DNA of 64,000 nt, from the NCBI GenBank assembly GCA_013396525.1, contig VWYX01000684.1, positions 392,251 to 456,250 on the forward strand, written 5' to 3'. Each line of letters begins with the position of its first letter. The first letter of the stretch is position 1. Under the pieces are notes generated by a model. The model was given only the letters and a program-made list of their open reading frames with translations, had not been told where the DNA came from and ran no database searches. Positions 12,146-24,669 of this stretch are shown one piece after another. The translations under genes and the position numbers were made by a program. This DNA comes from Chaetorhynchus papuensis (Eukaryota > Chordata > Aves > Passeriformes > Rhipiduridae).

Positions 12146-12870
12146 ACCGATGGCTTGAGAAAACAACAGATCTGGCCAGAGCAAGTAGGAAACAAATTTG
12201 ATCTAAGCATTTGTTGTATTAGGTACAGAGCAACTGGCCACAGCAATGCTTGGTCTGTTCATGTGGGTGTGGTACCTCACCCTGTCTATATTTTCATGTA
12301 TACTCTCTGTGCCCATCACAGTGCTCCTTTTGAGAGCAGAGAGAGGGGTCAGGATCATTCTGTGGTGCACTGTGGCATATCACTTTATGACATGATAACA
12401 CTGAAGACACTCAGAAGTGATTGGCACTGAAGCACAGCTCCTTCTGGCACCCCAACTATCAGTGCTGGGCTGGGTGTTCAAAGGGAAAGTTCCTGCCATA
12501 CATCATGCCACTGATGTTACCTGGAGTAAGTGGATTCGTGTGATCACACAGAGGGCTCGGATAGGAAACCCCAATCACCCTGGGATCTTAGAAATCATCA
12601 GGAACTGGCCCTAAGGTGAAAATTTCAGACTGTCATCAGAAGAGGAGGAGGAGAAGGTGATGTTCTGAGGAGGCCCCACCCATGTAATCAGCTACCTGAA
12701 AATGGAAAGCAATGTGCTCTCTTCACTGACAGTTCCTGCCTTATTGCAGGGATACATTGAAAATGGAAAGCTGCTGTATGAAGCCCTACATGGCGAGTGG
12801 CAGAAGGTATTGAGGGACAAGTTGGGTCAAGTCAGGTTGCAGAGGTGAAGAGGCTGGAACAGCCACCCCA
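12146..12870 (+). pseudogene. Endogenous retrovirus internal region, pol remnant
   Basis: Short leader-like sequence is followed, within about 350 bases, by fragments that resemble the pol region of avian endogenous retroviruses. One is an open stretch at about 12490-12614. The other is an RNase-H-like segment around 12719-12850 that reads LFTDSSC at its start. The second fragment has in-frame stop codons at 12758 and 12779 and lies in a different context from the first. In an intact provirus this part of pol lies kilobases downstream of the primer-binding site, so most of gag and pol has been deleted. No 3' LTR is seen; a CR1 starts at 12929. The element is dead. Confidence 0.65.
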
Positions 12871-12928
12871 GAGCACCCCCTACTCAGCTCTGTGTGGGTG
12901 AGAGAGGGGTTTTAGCAAAGTAATGGCA

Positions 12929-13331
12929 TCACAGAATCATGGAATATCCTGAGCTGGGAGCGACCCACAGACATCCTGGCCCTGCACAGACACCCCATCA
13001 ATCCCACCCTGGGCATCCCTGGCAGCGCTGTCCAAACGCTCCTGGAGCTCTGGCAGCCTTGGGGCCGTGCCCATTCCCTGGGGAGCCTGGGCAGTGCCCA
13101 GCACCCTCTGGGGGAAGAACCTTTCCCTGCTCTCCAGCCTGAGCCTGCCCTGGCCCAGCTCCAGCCCTTCCCTGGGTGCTGTCCCTGCTCACAGAGCAGA
13201 GATTGGAGCTGTTCCTCAGGAGGAGCTGCCATCCCTGGTGAGGTCTGAGCTCAATCCCCTCTTCTCCAGCTGAACAAACCCAGTGCCCTCAGCTGCTCCT
13301 CCTATGGCTTCACCTTGAGACCCTTCATCAA
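12929..13331 (-). mobile_element. CR1 LINE, 3' part
   Basis: Minus-strand CR1 beginning (at its 3' end) with TCACAGAATCATGGAATATC. It shares long blocks with the copies at 19639 and 26721, such as GCGCTGTCCAAACGCTCCTG and GGGGAAGAACCTTTCCCTGC. All three are one subfamily. It is truncated at its 5' end near 13331. Confidence 0.93.
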
Positions 13332-14543
13332 AGAATAACATGAATTGGAATTCTCAGGGTCTAAGTCCAGCTCCAGCAGAGCTGGGTGAAGACTTGTCTC
13401 CTTGGCTCCTCTGTATAACAGGATTTGCACTCATCCCTGCCCAGTGGAGCTGGTGTTACTCCCACAGACTTTGCTCTTTGTCACTTGGATCCCAAGACCA
13501 TTTATTTGACTGCAATTTCACAGCATACGGGCAAACTCAGCTGTAGAATTAACATCTCCAGCACCAAGCTGCTGCCTGTGTGGGAACAGACAGCTTCATT
13601 TATATGGAAGTTGACCCTGAGTAATGAATTGTGGGATGAAAATGGAATTAGAAAAAAAATCAGCTTTCACTGTTGTGCAAAACTCAGAGAAGAAGCAGCA
13701 ATCACGAGCAGCCACATCAGCCGTTCCACGAGCATCCCAAGGTAACATCCCATTCCCAGAGCTCACTGGCAGCCCTGGTGTTTGCTGTCAGTGACACCTG
13801 AGCACTTGGCTGTGGTTAAGCACAGGCTAAAGAGCTGTGTGGAGTGGCACATGCAGCAGGGGAGTTCAGACCCTGCAGCCTCATGTCACACACCCTTTTG
13901 TGTGTTTTATGGACAGGCTCATGTTTCCTATGCCTCTGCTCCATGCCAGGGCTGAGAAAACTGATCCTGTGGCAAGGATGCTTTTGGCCAGCCTTCAGAA
14001 ACTCCGAGGCAGTGTGGAAGTCTTATCTGCAGAGACAGATGGGGGTTTAAAATTGAACTGCAACATAAAATTCTGCTGTGAGCTGTCACCTCTGTGGTGT
14101 TTTATCATGACATCTCTCTGTCAAATGCATTGCTATTGTTTAGTATCAATCACATCAATGAATACCAGTTTTATATACATTTATGCAAAATTTCAATTTC
14201 TGCTTACATTACTCAGGTGTTAGAAATCACATTACTTACGTTTTTCAACAGCAGCCTTGCTTCTTCCTGTAGCAGAACTATCAATAGTTTGATGTATTTT
14301 TATGTGGATCACTTTCTCAGTGAAAACATTTGTAAAGCTTTATTCCCATATTCTATCCACTTCAGTGTGGTGCAGTCATAAACTACTGTGAGCAGGATGA
14401 ACTTGGCATGATCCTGCAGGGGCAAGGACATGGCTATATAATCAACTCCCACACTGCAAACCTCCTTAGGTCAGGAAGAGGAGAGCAACAATGGGGTGGG
14501 AGAAAGGGTGAAAAGGGGGAAGTGAGGGGCTGCTTCTGTTAAA

Positions 14544-14568
14544 GTTGTTGTTGTTTTTGTTGTTGTTC
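14544..14568. repeat. TTG-rich simple repeat
   Basis: Interrupted GTT/TTG repeat. Confidence 0.7.
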
Positions 14569-15583
14569 TTCTGGACCGTTGTTACTATTTTCACTATTGG
14601 CTGTTTGCATTTTTTGTGCCCTGAAATTGTTCTGGGTGCTTGTTCTGTGGACTCGGTGCAAAACAGACATCTAGATCCTCTGTGTCTGCCCGTGGTCCTC
14701 CTCCAAGTATGGCCAAGGTTTCCCCATGCATGGATGGTCTGTCAAGAGAGTGATTTCTGCTGAGTGCCCAGAGGCTGCTCTATGTCAAATATGCCTCATT
14801 GTCCTCCTGAAACAGCCTAGCTGTGCCCAGAGCTCCAGGAGGGGGAGAGAAAAACATCTGGGATCCCCAGGAGCTGCAGTTCATGCCTATTCATCAGCAG
14901 GGCTCTTACCAGAATGGTGATCCTGGGTTTAGTCTGATTAGTGAGACATGCAGAGCCATTTGTTATCTGCTCCTCCAGTGATGCGGGCAGAGCACAGGCC
15001 ATGCAAAATGTGCCAGGGCTGTGTAACGAGATGATAATTAGGCAATAATATGCAACCAGGGCTGTCAAAGGGTGAGGCCAGAGCAAAACAAGGTGGCTGC
15101 TGCCAGGAGGCAAGTCTGGGTAAGGGGGAAGGATTTTCTCTCTCAGCAGCCTTTAGTTCATGGGTTTCAGCAGGATGGTTAACAAAGAGCAAAGCCAGGC
15201 CATGTGTTCACACAATCAACAGCTCCACCTCACCTGCTGATCCCTGAAAGAGAAGCATGAAGACCATGAGCCACAAACCATGGGGAAACCCAGGTAGACT
15301 TGGGGAAGGCAAAGCTCTTGCCTGTCCAGGGTTTTCTGCAGGCTGGGAGGCAGAGGAAGGATTGCTGCATGTAGGCTGGGGGGCTGCAGCACTGGGAATT
15401 TGCTGCAACTGCTGCTCTTTGTCCTCATGCTGGGTCTTACAACCTGGCTACATCAAAGTGTGGGTTGTTCACACAGACCCAGCTGGCCCAGAAGTGGGAC
15501 CTCTTCTCTTATTGCTTCATACTTGGCATTACTAGGCACCTTGCAAATTTTGTCTAACAGGCAAACTGCTCTCTCTCTGACAA

Positions 15584-15653
15584 ATCTCCATCTCCATCAC
15601 CTCAATCATCTCCATCTCCATCTCATCTCCATCTCCATCTCTCTTTCATCATC
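15584..15653. repeat. CATCTC-type microsatellite
   Basis: Imperfect repeats of CATCTC with CATCAC and CAT interruptions over about 70 bp. Confidence 0.85.
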
Positions 15654-16321
15654 TTCCTTCCCCATGGTTCCAGTGTTTAGAGCTGTCCTTTGCAAAATTC
15701 CCTCCATCACACTCTTATTTGATGAGAATTCCCTGCTTGTTTGGAGATGTGCTATTTCTGTCCAGCACTTGGCATATTTACACATGGGCTTTACCAGCAT
15801 TGGCTGGACCTGGTTTTAATCCAAATCTGTAAAGCCTGATTGTGCCTGGGCTCTCTATCCTATCAGCCAGATGTGTGCTCTCCCCTGCAAATGAGAACAG
15901 ATTTGTTGGGCAAGGGCTCTGTTCTATAACGTTGTGCTGACTGGCCTTGATAATATTCCTAGCCTTTAATTCTTTATTAATTCAATCCTGTATCAGCTTT
16001 GCTGCTTCTCTGCCAAGGACTGATATTGCTGGAGAATGTTACCCTGCAAATTCAGCCTTGACACATTAATTTACACTTAGAAACCCTGTGGTTTTTTTCA
16101 GTCACCCAGTGACGTATTGAATTTGACCCTTTTTTTCCCTTTTTGTTATCATCCAAGGGTGTAACTGCTCTTATGTCCTTGCTGGGTTGAGTAACCAATG
16201 TCTCCTGGAAATCTATCTCCCTTGAATGATGGTCAGTGCTTTCTCTTGATGCATGGACTGGGGATACGCTACTGGATCTCAGCTTTCCTTGAGGAATGTT
16301 AGAGACAATTAGCAACACACT

Positions 16322-16351
16322 CTGTGTGTGTGTATGTGTGTGTGTTTGTGT
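16322..16351. repeat. TG dinucleotide microsatellite
   Basis: Interrupted TG repeat over about 30 bp, broken by TA and TTT. Confidence 0.9.
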
Positions 16352-17088
16352 TCAACTGTGGGTGGTATTTTAAGCCATAAGAAGCTGCCTCTCTCCTCAT
16401 CTTGCCCTCTATGCAGGAGTGTGCCCAGCTGGAGGGGTAGGACTGTGGCATTGCCTGCACTTCTCTGGGTCCAGCTCCTTCCCCACTGCCCTGCCTGCAT
16501 CCCTCCCAAAACTGCTGCCCTTTAGAAACTGTACATGTCCTCTTTCTGGATTCCCCATCTTCCTATCACCATGGATTTTGTTATATTAGTGCAACGGGGA
16601 TTTTTTCTTTCATTTTAATCTTCCTGGACATCTGTGCTGTCCCTGCAGCCTCTCTCCATATTACAACTTTCACACTGCTGGTTTCTTTTTTCCCTTTGGC
16701 AATTGTCCTTGCAGGTGCTTAGGAAGCCTAGATGGGACTGGGGGCCACCCAGGCTCTCCTGCTGGTAGTGCTGATCCCGGCGGTGAGCTGGGCTTAGCAA
16801 TTGGAGCTGATCCTCCTGGCACTGTAATTACATTGTGAAGACACTTGAAAGTTTCTGTTGTTAAATATTTAATGCTGTAAGAGGAATAAGACCCTGAACA
16901 TGAATTTTCTGATGAATGTCTTGCTCACCTGTGGATGTGCTCTTCTTCCAGACACAGGGACCATGAATATTCATCCTGTTCCCTCCAGGGCTTGCATCCT
17001 TTGTGCGGCTGCCAGGAGCTCCACACTGGGAGCTCAGATAAGCAAGGAGACTATGGGGCATTTAGTGGGACAGGGGATGTGCTAAGAT

Positions 17089-17119
17089 TGACTGTCACAG
17101 GGGGCTGATGTGACAGTCA
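17089..17119. repeat. Short perfect inverted repeat
   Basis: TGACTGTCAC at 17089-17098 and its reverse complement GTGACAGTCA at 17110-17119 are separated by 11 bases. Each arm contains a TGACAG/CTGTCA core, the binding site type of TALE homeodomain proteins. Function is unknown. Confidence 0.7.
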
Positions 17120-19638
17120 TTGAGGGCCCCTTTTTCAGGGGTGTCAGTGTGTGCCTGCCAGGGACACGCCAGAGCCAGTCTGGCTTGTTCACCTGGAGCA
17201 GCAGATGGGCTGTGCAGGGGCAGCGTGGGTTCAGTGGGTACAGGGGGAGTCTGTGCTCAGCCCACGCTGAAGATAATGATCATTTACAGTGGCTGCTCAG
17301 TCCTAGGGTAGCATCACCTCCACCTGGTGTGGTACTACAGGACGTTTGGGCTCTGCAGTGAGGGGAGAAGGGCGTGAACAGGCAGGGTTGGGCATACCCC
17401 TTCCATCTCTTCTGGGGGTTTCTTGGCAAAGAAATCAGTGACTTTGTTTAATGGCATCTCCAGAGACTCTGAAATTGGTTTGCATCAAATGGAAAGAGAA
17501 CCCTTGGGCTGTGTTTGCATGAGGAGTGGAACCTGGGGTTGGTGTGGAAGGACACTGCCTCAGGTGCTGGTGTGGCTCAGTATGGCCAGGGAAATGCCAC
17601 AGCGTTATGAATTTTATTTATAACCCTGATTTTTGTCCTCTCTGGCATTACTCCTCCTTCATCCAGGGGGCCACCTACAGGATGTTTCTTCTGTGAAGGA
17701 AATGAGGAAGAACATTGCAGCCTGGCAGTGAATGGGACTGTGCTCAGCAGCTGTGGGCACTGGGCTGTTCCCACGTCAGACTGGAGACTGGGCTCACCCT
17801 GCTCAACAAAGAGAGGAGAAATGAGGATGAGTCTCCTGGATGGTCCTCAAACAAACCAACAAGCACTTGCACTTGCACCATGTCCCTGTCGCTACAGTGG
17901 AGAGGGGTCATTCCCAGCTGTGAAAACTGGGAGTGATGTTCCTCTTTAAATGAGCCGTTGCTGTGTTGGCATCTATCCCTTGGGAGAGTCCAGTGGGACA
18001 AATATCCTCTGCTTCCTCTGTGATCAGCTGGATGGAGATGGAGAAAATGAGATGAATTTTTGAAATTACAAATTTTGTCCACAGTAGGAATTCTCTGATT
18101 CTCTGGTCGCGAGATAAAAAGTCACCAGAAAACGTTCAGAAACCACTCAGCTTGTGATTTTCTCGAGTTTTCTCTTTGCAGTGACAGCATTTCAAAGAAA
18201 CCGTAGGTTTCCTTCTTCTGATTACTTTTCTTGCAAAAATCTAAGTTTGTTTCACTGAGAAAAGGTTTTGATAGCACAGCCTGAATCACCTTTAATTTAT
18301 CACAGACACCAGGTTGTCCCAGCTGGGATGGCAGCTTTGACAGCCAACCCTTACCGATACAGTCAGCGCTACTTTACCCGTGTGTGACTGGGTGAGTGCA
18401 GATGTGGGGATGAGAGCCACACTGTGCTGTCCAGCACAGCTGCACTGATGTCTGGGCAGGTTTGCTCTTTTCTGCTCTTGATCACAGTGTTGAATCTTCC
18501 AACACTGACACCCAGACACAGGTACCTGGGGGCTAGAGGGTGGCTGGTTGGTCCTTCGGGTCAGCACTCACACAGACAAAGGAACAGAAAAGGAAATAAA
18601 GGGATTTATCTTCCTGCTGGCGCAGCAGGAATGTGGAAAGCCTGTTGTCACCCCATCTGTCATCTCCTTGGGAGGTGACTGTGCCTGCTAGGCTGTGCTT
18701 TGTTCTGCATCAGCTGGAGGAAGTGCCTTGGGGCTCCCCCTCCTCCCTTCCACCATCCTTTGGCTTTAGGAACACTGCTGGTGCAGCTGTGTGACCTCCT
18801 GTATCCCGTGGCCGCCAGGTACTGTGACACCCCTCCTGCAGCCTTTGCAGTGAGGTCTCCCGGGGCCCAGCACCACCACAGGGGAGCAGTGGCTTGCTCC
18901 AGCCAGACCCAGTTAGGAGGCACCTTCCTCCAGGCTCTCTTTGCACCAGTGGTCCAGAGTGGGGCATCCCCTGGCTCAGCTTACACCCAGGAAATCAGCT
19001 GCATTGGAAATGGACTGGGATGTGCCCCTGCCCTTTGATCAGAGCCCTGAATGGGGCTCCTTGCATCAGCACACAGGCTTCAGGTGAAGAGAACAGTTCT
19101 CTTCTGTGCTGACAGAGACTGCCAGAGCTGATGGATGGACAGACATAAAGAGCTCCACTGACCTGGAAAAGACAGAGGAATTAAGGTTTCTGAGCATGGA
19201 GAACCTCAGAGCCAGTAAACAAAGGTCTGGCAACCTTATAGGAAACAGTGTGGCAGTGACAGGCAATCGGGGTTGTATCTTCAGCAATTGCATTTGTTTT
19301 CCTGTTCCTCAGCAGTCACAGCACGGCCCTGGCTGGGGAATGTGTGTGAGTGCAGCACATGCTCCAAACCAGCTTGTGGAGCTGCCCAGGGAGCAGAGAG
19401 CCTTGGGATCCTGCTGTGGGTGCATGGAGGGGCTGCTTCCTGGGCAGCAGCTCCAGCTATGAGCAGGACAGGATTTCACCCGATGGTGTGCAACTATTCC
19501 AGCAGCCTTTGGTTCCCAGGCCCTGGGTGACAAGTGTGTGACATGTCTGTCTGAGCTGGCAGGACCTTTTCACATGGGGTGAAGGTGGAGAGGGGAGTTT
19601 CTGAGGCCACTCTCCAGGAGTCCAGCCACTCTCTGCTT

Positions 19639-19820
19639 TCACAGAATCACAGAATCATGGAATATCCTGAGCTGGAAGGGACCCACAGGGATCACCCAGC
19701 CCAGCTCCTGGCCCTGCCCAGACACCCCAACAACCCCACCCCGGGCATGCCTGGGAGCAGTGTCCAAACACTCCTGGAGCTCTGGCAGCCTCGGGGCCAT
19801 GCCCATTCCCTGGGGAGCCT
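19639..19820 (-). mobile_element. CR1 LINE, short 3' fragment
   Basis: Same subfamily and orientation as the copies at 12929 and 26721. It starts TCACAGAATCACAGAATCAT and stops at GGGGAGCCT, so only about 180 bp of the 3' end is present. Confidence 0.93.
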
Positions 19821-22800
19821 CTCTTGCTTAGCTGGTGATGAATGGCACACATAGAGAGGGGAATCTCCCTGCACCAGGTCTGGGCAGACAGAGCTGTCTG
19901 GTTGAAGGTGTGGCTCTGGATGTGGTGCTGGATGACTCCATCTGAGGGTGAATGCAGCAGAGATGACACTCTGACACAAGGTTAGATTTGATTTATTATT
20001 CCCAGGACCCTTTAGCACAGCAAAGCTTTTTGAGTTCACTGCAACAAGCGCTCTTTGTTTTACTACCTTTATAAATCACTTGAGTGTGCAGAAATGTAGG
20101 AACAGAAAATGTTAGTGTGGAATAAACAATCGCTAACCAGTGAGGCAAAAGAATCAATATTCATAAGATAAAGCACCGGTGTAAAGTGAACGATGATAAT
20201 AAAGAAGAAATGAAACAAATCAAGAGGTGAGACTCCCAAAATCTTACTGCCTAAACAAACTGTGCCTGAAGAGTTGCTGTAGTCTGTGGATCTTACTGAA
20301 GGGCAATGGCCAATGCCCCTGGACACAGCCAGGGCTCAGGATGGCTCCTTGGCTCAATCTAATCCCTCTTAGATGTGCAGAAGAGTGAACCTCAGCTGTG
20401 TTTAACTGGCAGGGTTGGGATCATGCAGGAGAGAACAAGGGCATGAGGTGGGAATGGGGCGAGGAAAATGAGAGGGGATTTTAGCTTGGGAAGACTCTCC
20501 TGGTGGCACAGTGCAGGATGAGCCTGATGGTGACAGCAGTGTCATCTAAGGGAGAGAAAGGGAGGGGCGTGCAGAGTTTTTCAGCAGCATGAGCAGCTCC
20601 CATAATGGGAGGGAGAAGGGCAGAGAGATTGCTGGTACCTCTGTGCTGCAGGGCCTTTCAGCTGCAGGGACACTGGGAGGAGGAGGGCAATCCCTCTGTC
20701 TGTCCTGGGACAGGTTGCACGGCCAGGTGTCCTAAGCCCTTTTGGAACCTGCTTCTGGAACCCAGCTGCAGCTGAGGCACCTTCCTGCACCTTCTCCAGA
20801 GCCTGGGATTGGTCCTGGGCGCCACAGGGCAGCAAGACACTGGTGAGCAGGGGACTTTCGGGAGGGGACTAAGCAAGAAGTTCTCTGTGCACAAGGACTG
20901 TCTGGAGGGAAACCATGGCTGCCAGCTAATGAGTTGGCTGGGAATCAGGCTTGGATAAATTTGGGCAGCATCATGCAAAGTCCAGGATGCTGATGACTGG
21001 ATGTGTGTGTCTGAAGCCAGCAGGTGCAGACTGACTGGAGTGGTGCAGAGCCAGCAGCCTCTGGGGTAGGAACATCTCTGGGTGGGACCAGGCCCCGCAC
21101 TTGTGTCTGTTTCCTTCCAAGGGTAAAGTGTAAGACAGCAAGAAGAAATTGTTGCTGAAGGAGCATCAAGTTTCACAGGTCCCTCTGTGATGCCTGGTTT
21201 TTGGGACCCTGTTGGCTGGAAACCCCTGGTGTGATCTGAGAACCTCCTGCTGCCCATGGGGCCTGAGGGTGAAGCCCATCTCACCCAAGACTACATCTGC
21301 AGTGCAGTGTCCCTCACTGTCACCCCAGGCACTGCAGGGGGGGCACTGGGGACAGAGGGGAAGGAATCTCACCCTGTGCAGACACCGACAGTACCTCAGA
21401 TGCGTCAAACCCCAAATCAGCCTCTGCTGCTCCCCATGCCGGTCCCACCCTGCCCTCCCCACCATTCCTGCAGTGCCTGCAGTGCCCAGCCCCATGCAGG
21501 GTTTGTGCAGCCTCAGGCACATCCCAGAGCTTGTCTGTGACACCGGGGACAGGCCTGCACTGCCACAGGAGGCAGCTCTGGTAAAGGTGGGTGGGTGTCC
21601 CAGCACCCTGGCAGAGGGGCAGGGAGGGAAGCAGTAACCCAACATCAGGGGCCGGGGTGGGGGTGGTCAGGAGAAGAAGTGACCTGTCCAGGGAGCCACA
21701 GAGAGCTGGAAGGACAGTGGCCAAGAGAAATGGGCAGAGATGCTGAAGAGAGCAACTGAGCTGCACAAACAAACATAGATAACTGACAAAGCATGTGCCA
21801 GATAAATCACTAGAAACCTCGTACCTGGCACACATGGAGATCTCTATAAACGACCTAACCCAGCAAACTCTTTTGAGGTAAAACTCAAAACCTTTGATCA
21901 TTGTTGCCATGGTGATGCGATTGGGAATAAGGCAGAGTATTTTTTATTATCAGCCTTTGTCATAAACAAATAACCTGTAGTAGACTCTGAAAAAAGGGAT
22001 AGAGTGGGCTCAGGCTGTCTAATCATCAGACCCAGAGGCTGCAACTAATAAATCAAGGAAATAGGAAGATTGTAAATTCCACCAGAGGTTACTTGGTTAA
22101 ACCAAGTGCAGGCGTGGGAGACAGCTGGAGCTGGTGGGGAGTGAATTAACGCCAGCTCTGGTCACTGTCAGCACTCATGCTCTGCTTTATGGTGACAGGC
22201 AGCTCATCTCCCGGAGCCCTCCAGGAAATACAGCCGGCATACTAAGCATGGGATGGCTGCCTTGGGGAGCTGCTGCCGGTGGAGGTAGCAGGGAGGTAGG
22301 TAGGAGCAGGGGGAGGTAGCTCCTGTGCCCTGGATGACATCAGCCAGGAGTTTGACTCCAGCAGAAACATGAGCAGCCCCTGTCCTGCCAGAGGTCACAA
22401 ATCACTGCACTGATGAAGTTTGCTACAGCCCACAAATGGCTGGAGCAGGCTTAACCTCTTGTGTGTGTGCTGGCCTCATGGTCCTTGTGCATCTCTGTGA
22501 TCCCAGGAAATCAGAAAATTCCGGGATTCTGCCAGCCATGGACCCAAAACAGCTATTGCTCATGCAAAAAGTTGTACATCTGCCAAAGAAGCCTCACACT
22601 TATGTTTCTGCTCCATACTGGATTACAAAGTAAGGGGATGAGCACAGACTTTGCAACTCACCCCCTGTGAGGTTGGTACTCAATAGTGAGTGGCATTCGG
22701 TGTCCATGGATCCACTGTGGGGTTACCTGTGCTGGTTCCCTGTCAGGAGGTGACGGCTGTCGCTGCTGATGAATGGGACCCTTGGGAGAAAGGTGCCAAG

Positions 22801-24561
22801 ACCAGACAACAGGAGTGTGGTGAGGAAAACCTGGTTTCTCCACTCCATCCCCGGCTGTGGATGTTACCTGCACCTGGCACAGGAGTGTACTGATGGGAGG
22901 GCGCCTTCTCATGTCCCTGGGGCCAGGGGCGAGGCAGCTCTAGGCTGCTCGGTGCTCTCAAGAATGAGAGCAGACCCAGAGCATAACCCAGAGAGGGAAA
23001 TAAAGGCCTGGCAAACCGGGTAATCCAGCAGATTTGTGGGAGCACTCTGCCTCCAGAGAGTGCCTGTGCCATGTGATTCTCTGGATTTGTCTTGGAGACA
23101 TGGTTTCTGTGGCCTCCATTTCTCAGATGTGTCAAAGTGCCAGTGTAGCAGCTGGACTGACAAGCAAGCAGAGCTAGGAGCTCACAGTCAGAAGGGATGT
23201 TCTGCTCTGAGTCATCTCTGCCCCAAGCGTAGCCATCTCCTGCAGCTCCTCTGCCTTTGACTTCTGGCATGGATGTAATAAAAAATACCCAGCAAAATTT
23301 ATCTGTGAACATGAAACACTTCCTAGCCCCAGTCCTGAAAGTCCCATCTACTCTTCCAGCAAAGCCCCGTCCTCTGCAGCGTGAGGTCTGATCCCACAGG
23401 TCACCGGTGTCACACAGGTGGTGGCTGTGCAGAACAGGCTGACACTGAATTTCCAACACAAAGCACCTTCTGTGACCCATGTTCCTCTTTAATTCAAAAC
23501 TCCCTTGGCTTTGAACAACTCCAGAGCTGTGGTGCTTCCATCCTGCCAAAGCATCTCATCAGCTCAGGTTTATCCAGGGGAAATTGAGCCTCTCTCAGCC
23601 TAATTAGCGGCTGTGAATGCAGCACTGCCCTGCCTGACTCTGCCTGGGGGTGCTGCACTGGATGATGCTCAGAGAGCCTCCCCTCCTGTCTCACGCCGGT
23701 ACTCCCTGCACAATGCTCTGCCTCAAAGCCAAACTGCACCTTTGCATCCTGTTGGTGTAATTCCACCATAGCCTGGCATTTAATCCTGTCAGACAACTCC
23801 TGTTCCTTTACTGACACTCATGGTCTGTGCAGTTCCCTCAGCTCTGTCCTGCATCTTTGGAGAAGAGGGAAATCTGGTGTGGCAATTTCTGAGTGTGAAG
23901 CACAGTCCCTCCCGCTCACTCCTCTACACCCCGCGTCTCCTGCTCAGTCACCTCACCAGGAGCTCCTGTCCCTGCTCTTGCTGGGCTGGCACAGCCTGAC
24001 ATGGCTTTTGTGAAGGTTTGGCTGCTAATGAACAAGTGTCAGCATCTCCTGGGGGCAGGGGACCATGTAAACACCATACGTGTGTGTGCTTGGGTTGCAA
24101 TCTCAGAAAGCAGGAAATGAGACACAAACTCTGTGTTGTCACCCCTCTGCTCTGCTCTGTGGAGGATTTAAAGTCCCTGCTCTTCACCAGGGGCAAGGGG
24201 GAAAGGAGGAGAGGTTACGTTTTAGGTGTGGATTAAACAAAATCACAGAGAAGTGGCTGCAAGAGACATCATTGTTTGAGCAGCAGGAGAACTCAACTTT
24301 TCAGCTTGGAGCTGATTCTAAAAGTAATTATCTCCTGGGAGTTAATTGTCTGGAAGCTTGGGCTGAGCGGTGGTTTGAAACTCCTGTGTTTGAGAATCTC
24401 AGCTCTAGTCCTGGAGCAAGTACAGGTTAAAAACAGCACAAGTGTGTGTCACTCAGGATTTTGCCCACATAAGGAATCAGGTGTGAAAACTCCCAGAAAG
24501 TTGCACCTGCTCAGCAATGGTCACTCTCTTACTTATTCCTTGTAACAGGGCAGCACTTCAT
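19821..24561. other. Single-copy non-coding DNA, 4.7 kb
   Basis: Two AT-rich islands (about 19980-20300 and 21760-22110) with clustered transcription-factor-like motifs are candidates for conserved non-coding elements. A G-quadruplex motif lies at 21337-21360. The minus strand has the window's longest open frame that is neither CR1 nor gap-derived (22743-23549, 268 codons). Its product resembles nothing I know. Confidence 0.5.
21337..21360 (+). other. G-quadruplex-forming motif
   Basis: A run of seven G, then CACT, GGGG, ACAGA and GGGG. Splitting the seven-G run gives four G3 tracts with loops of 1, 4 and 5 to 6 bases. Confidence 0.6.
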
Positions 24562-24669
24562 TAGAATCAAGGACTCATTTAGGTCGGAGAAGCCCTGTAA
24601 GACCGTAGAGCCCAACTGCTAATCCAACATCACCATGTTCACCACATTCTGTCTCAGGGCTGCCAACAC
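24562..24669 (-). mobile_element. CR1 LINE, degraded 3' end
   Basis: The stretch from TAGAATCAAGGACTCATTTA through CAACTGCTAATCCAACATCA and the following ACCATGTTCACCAC resembles a minus-strand CR1 tail, with many substitutions. It is older than most CR1 copies in the window. Confidence 0.6.

Larger units (their letters stand above)
13332..19638. other. Single-copy non-coding DNA, 6.3 kb
   Basis: Holds a TTG-rich tract (14544-14568), a CATCTC-type microsatellite (15584-15653), a TG repeat (16322-16351), an AT-rich island (about 14090-14350) and a 10-bp inverted repeat (17089-17119). No gene is recognised. Confidence 0.5.

Noticed and set aside
16052..16318. 88-codon minus-strand open frame with polar composition
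   Set aside because: No recognised family, and no splice sites or neighbouring exon.
20658..21284. 208-codon minus-strand open frame
   Set aside because: Neighbouring frames on the other strand are open too. No motif or family is recognised.
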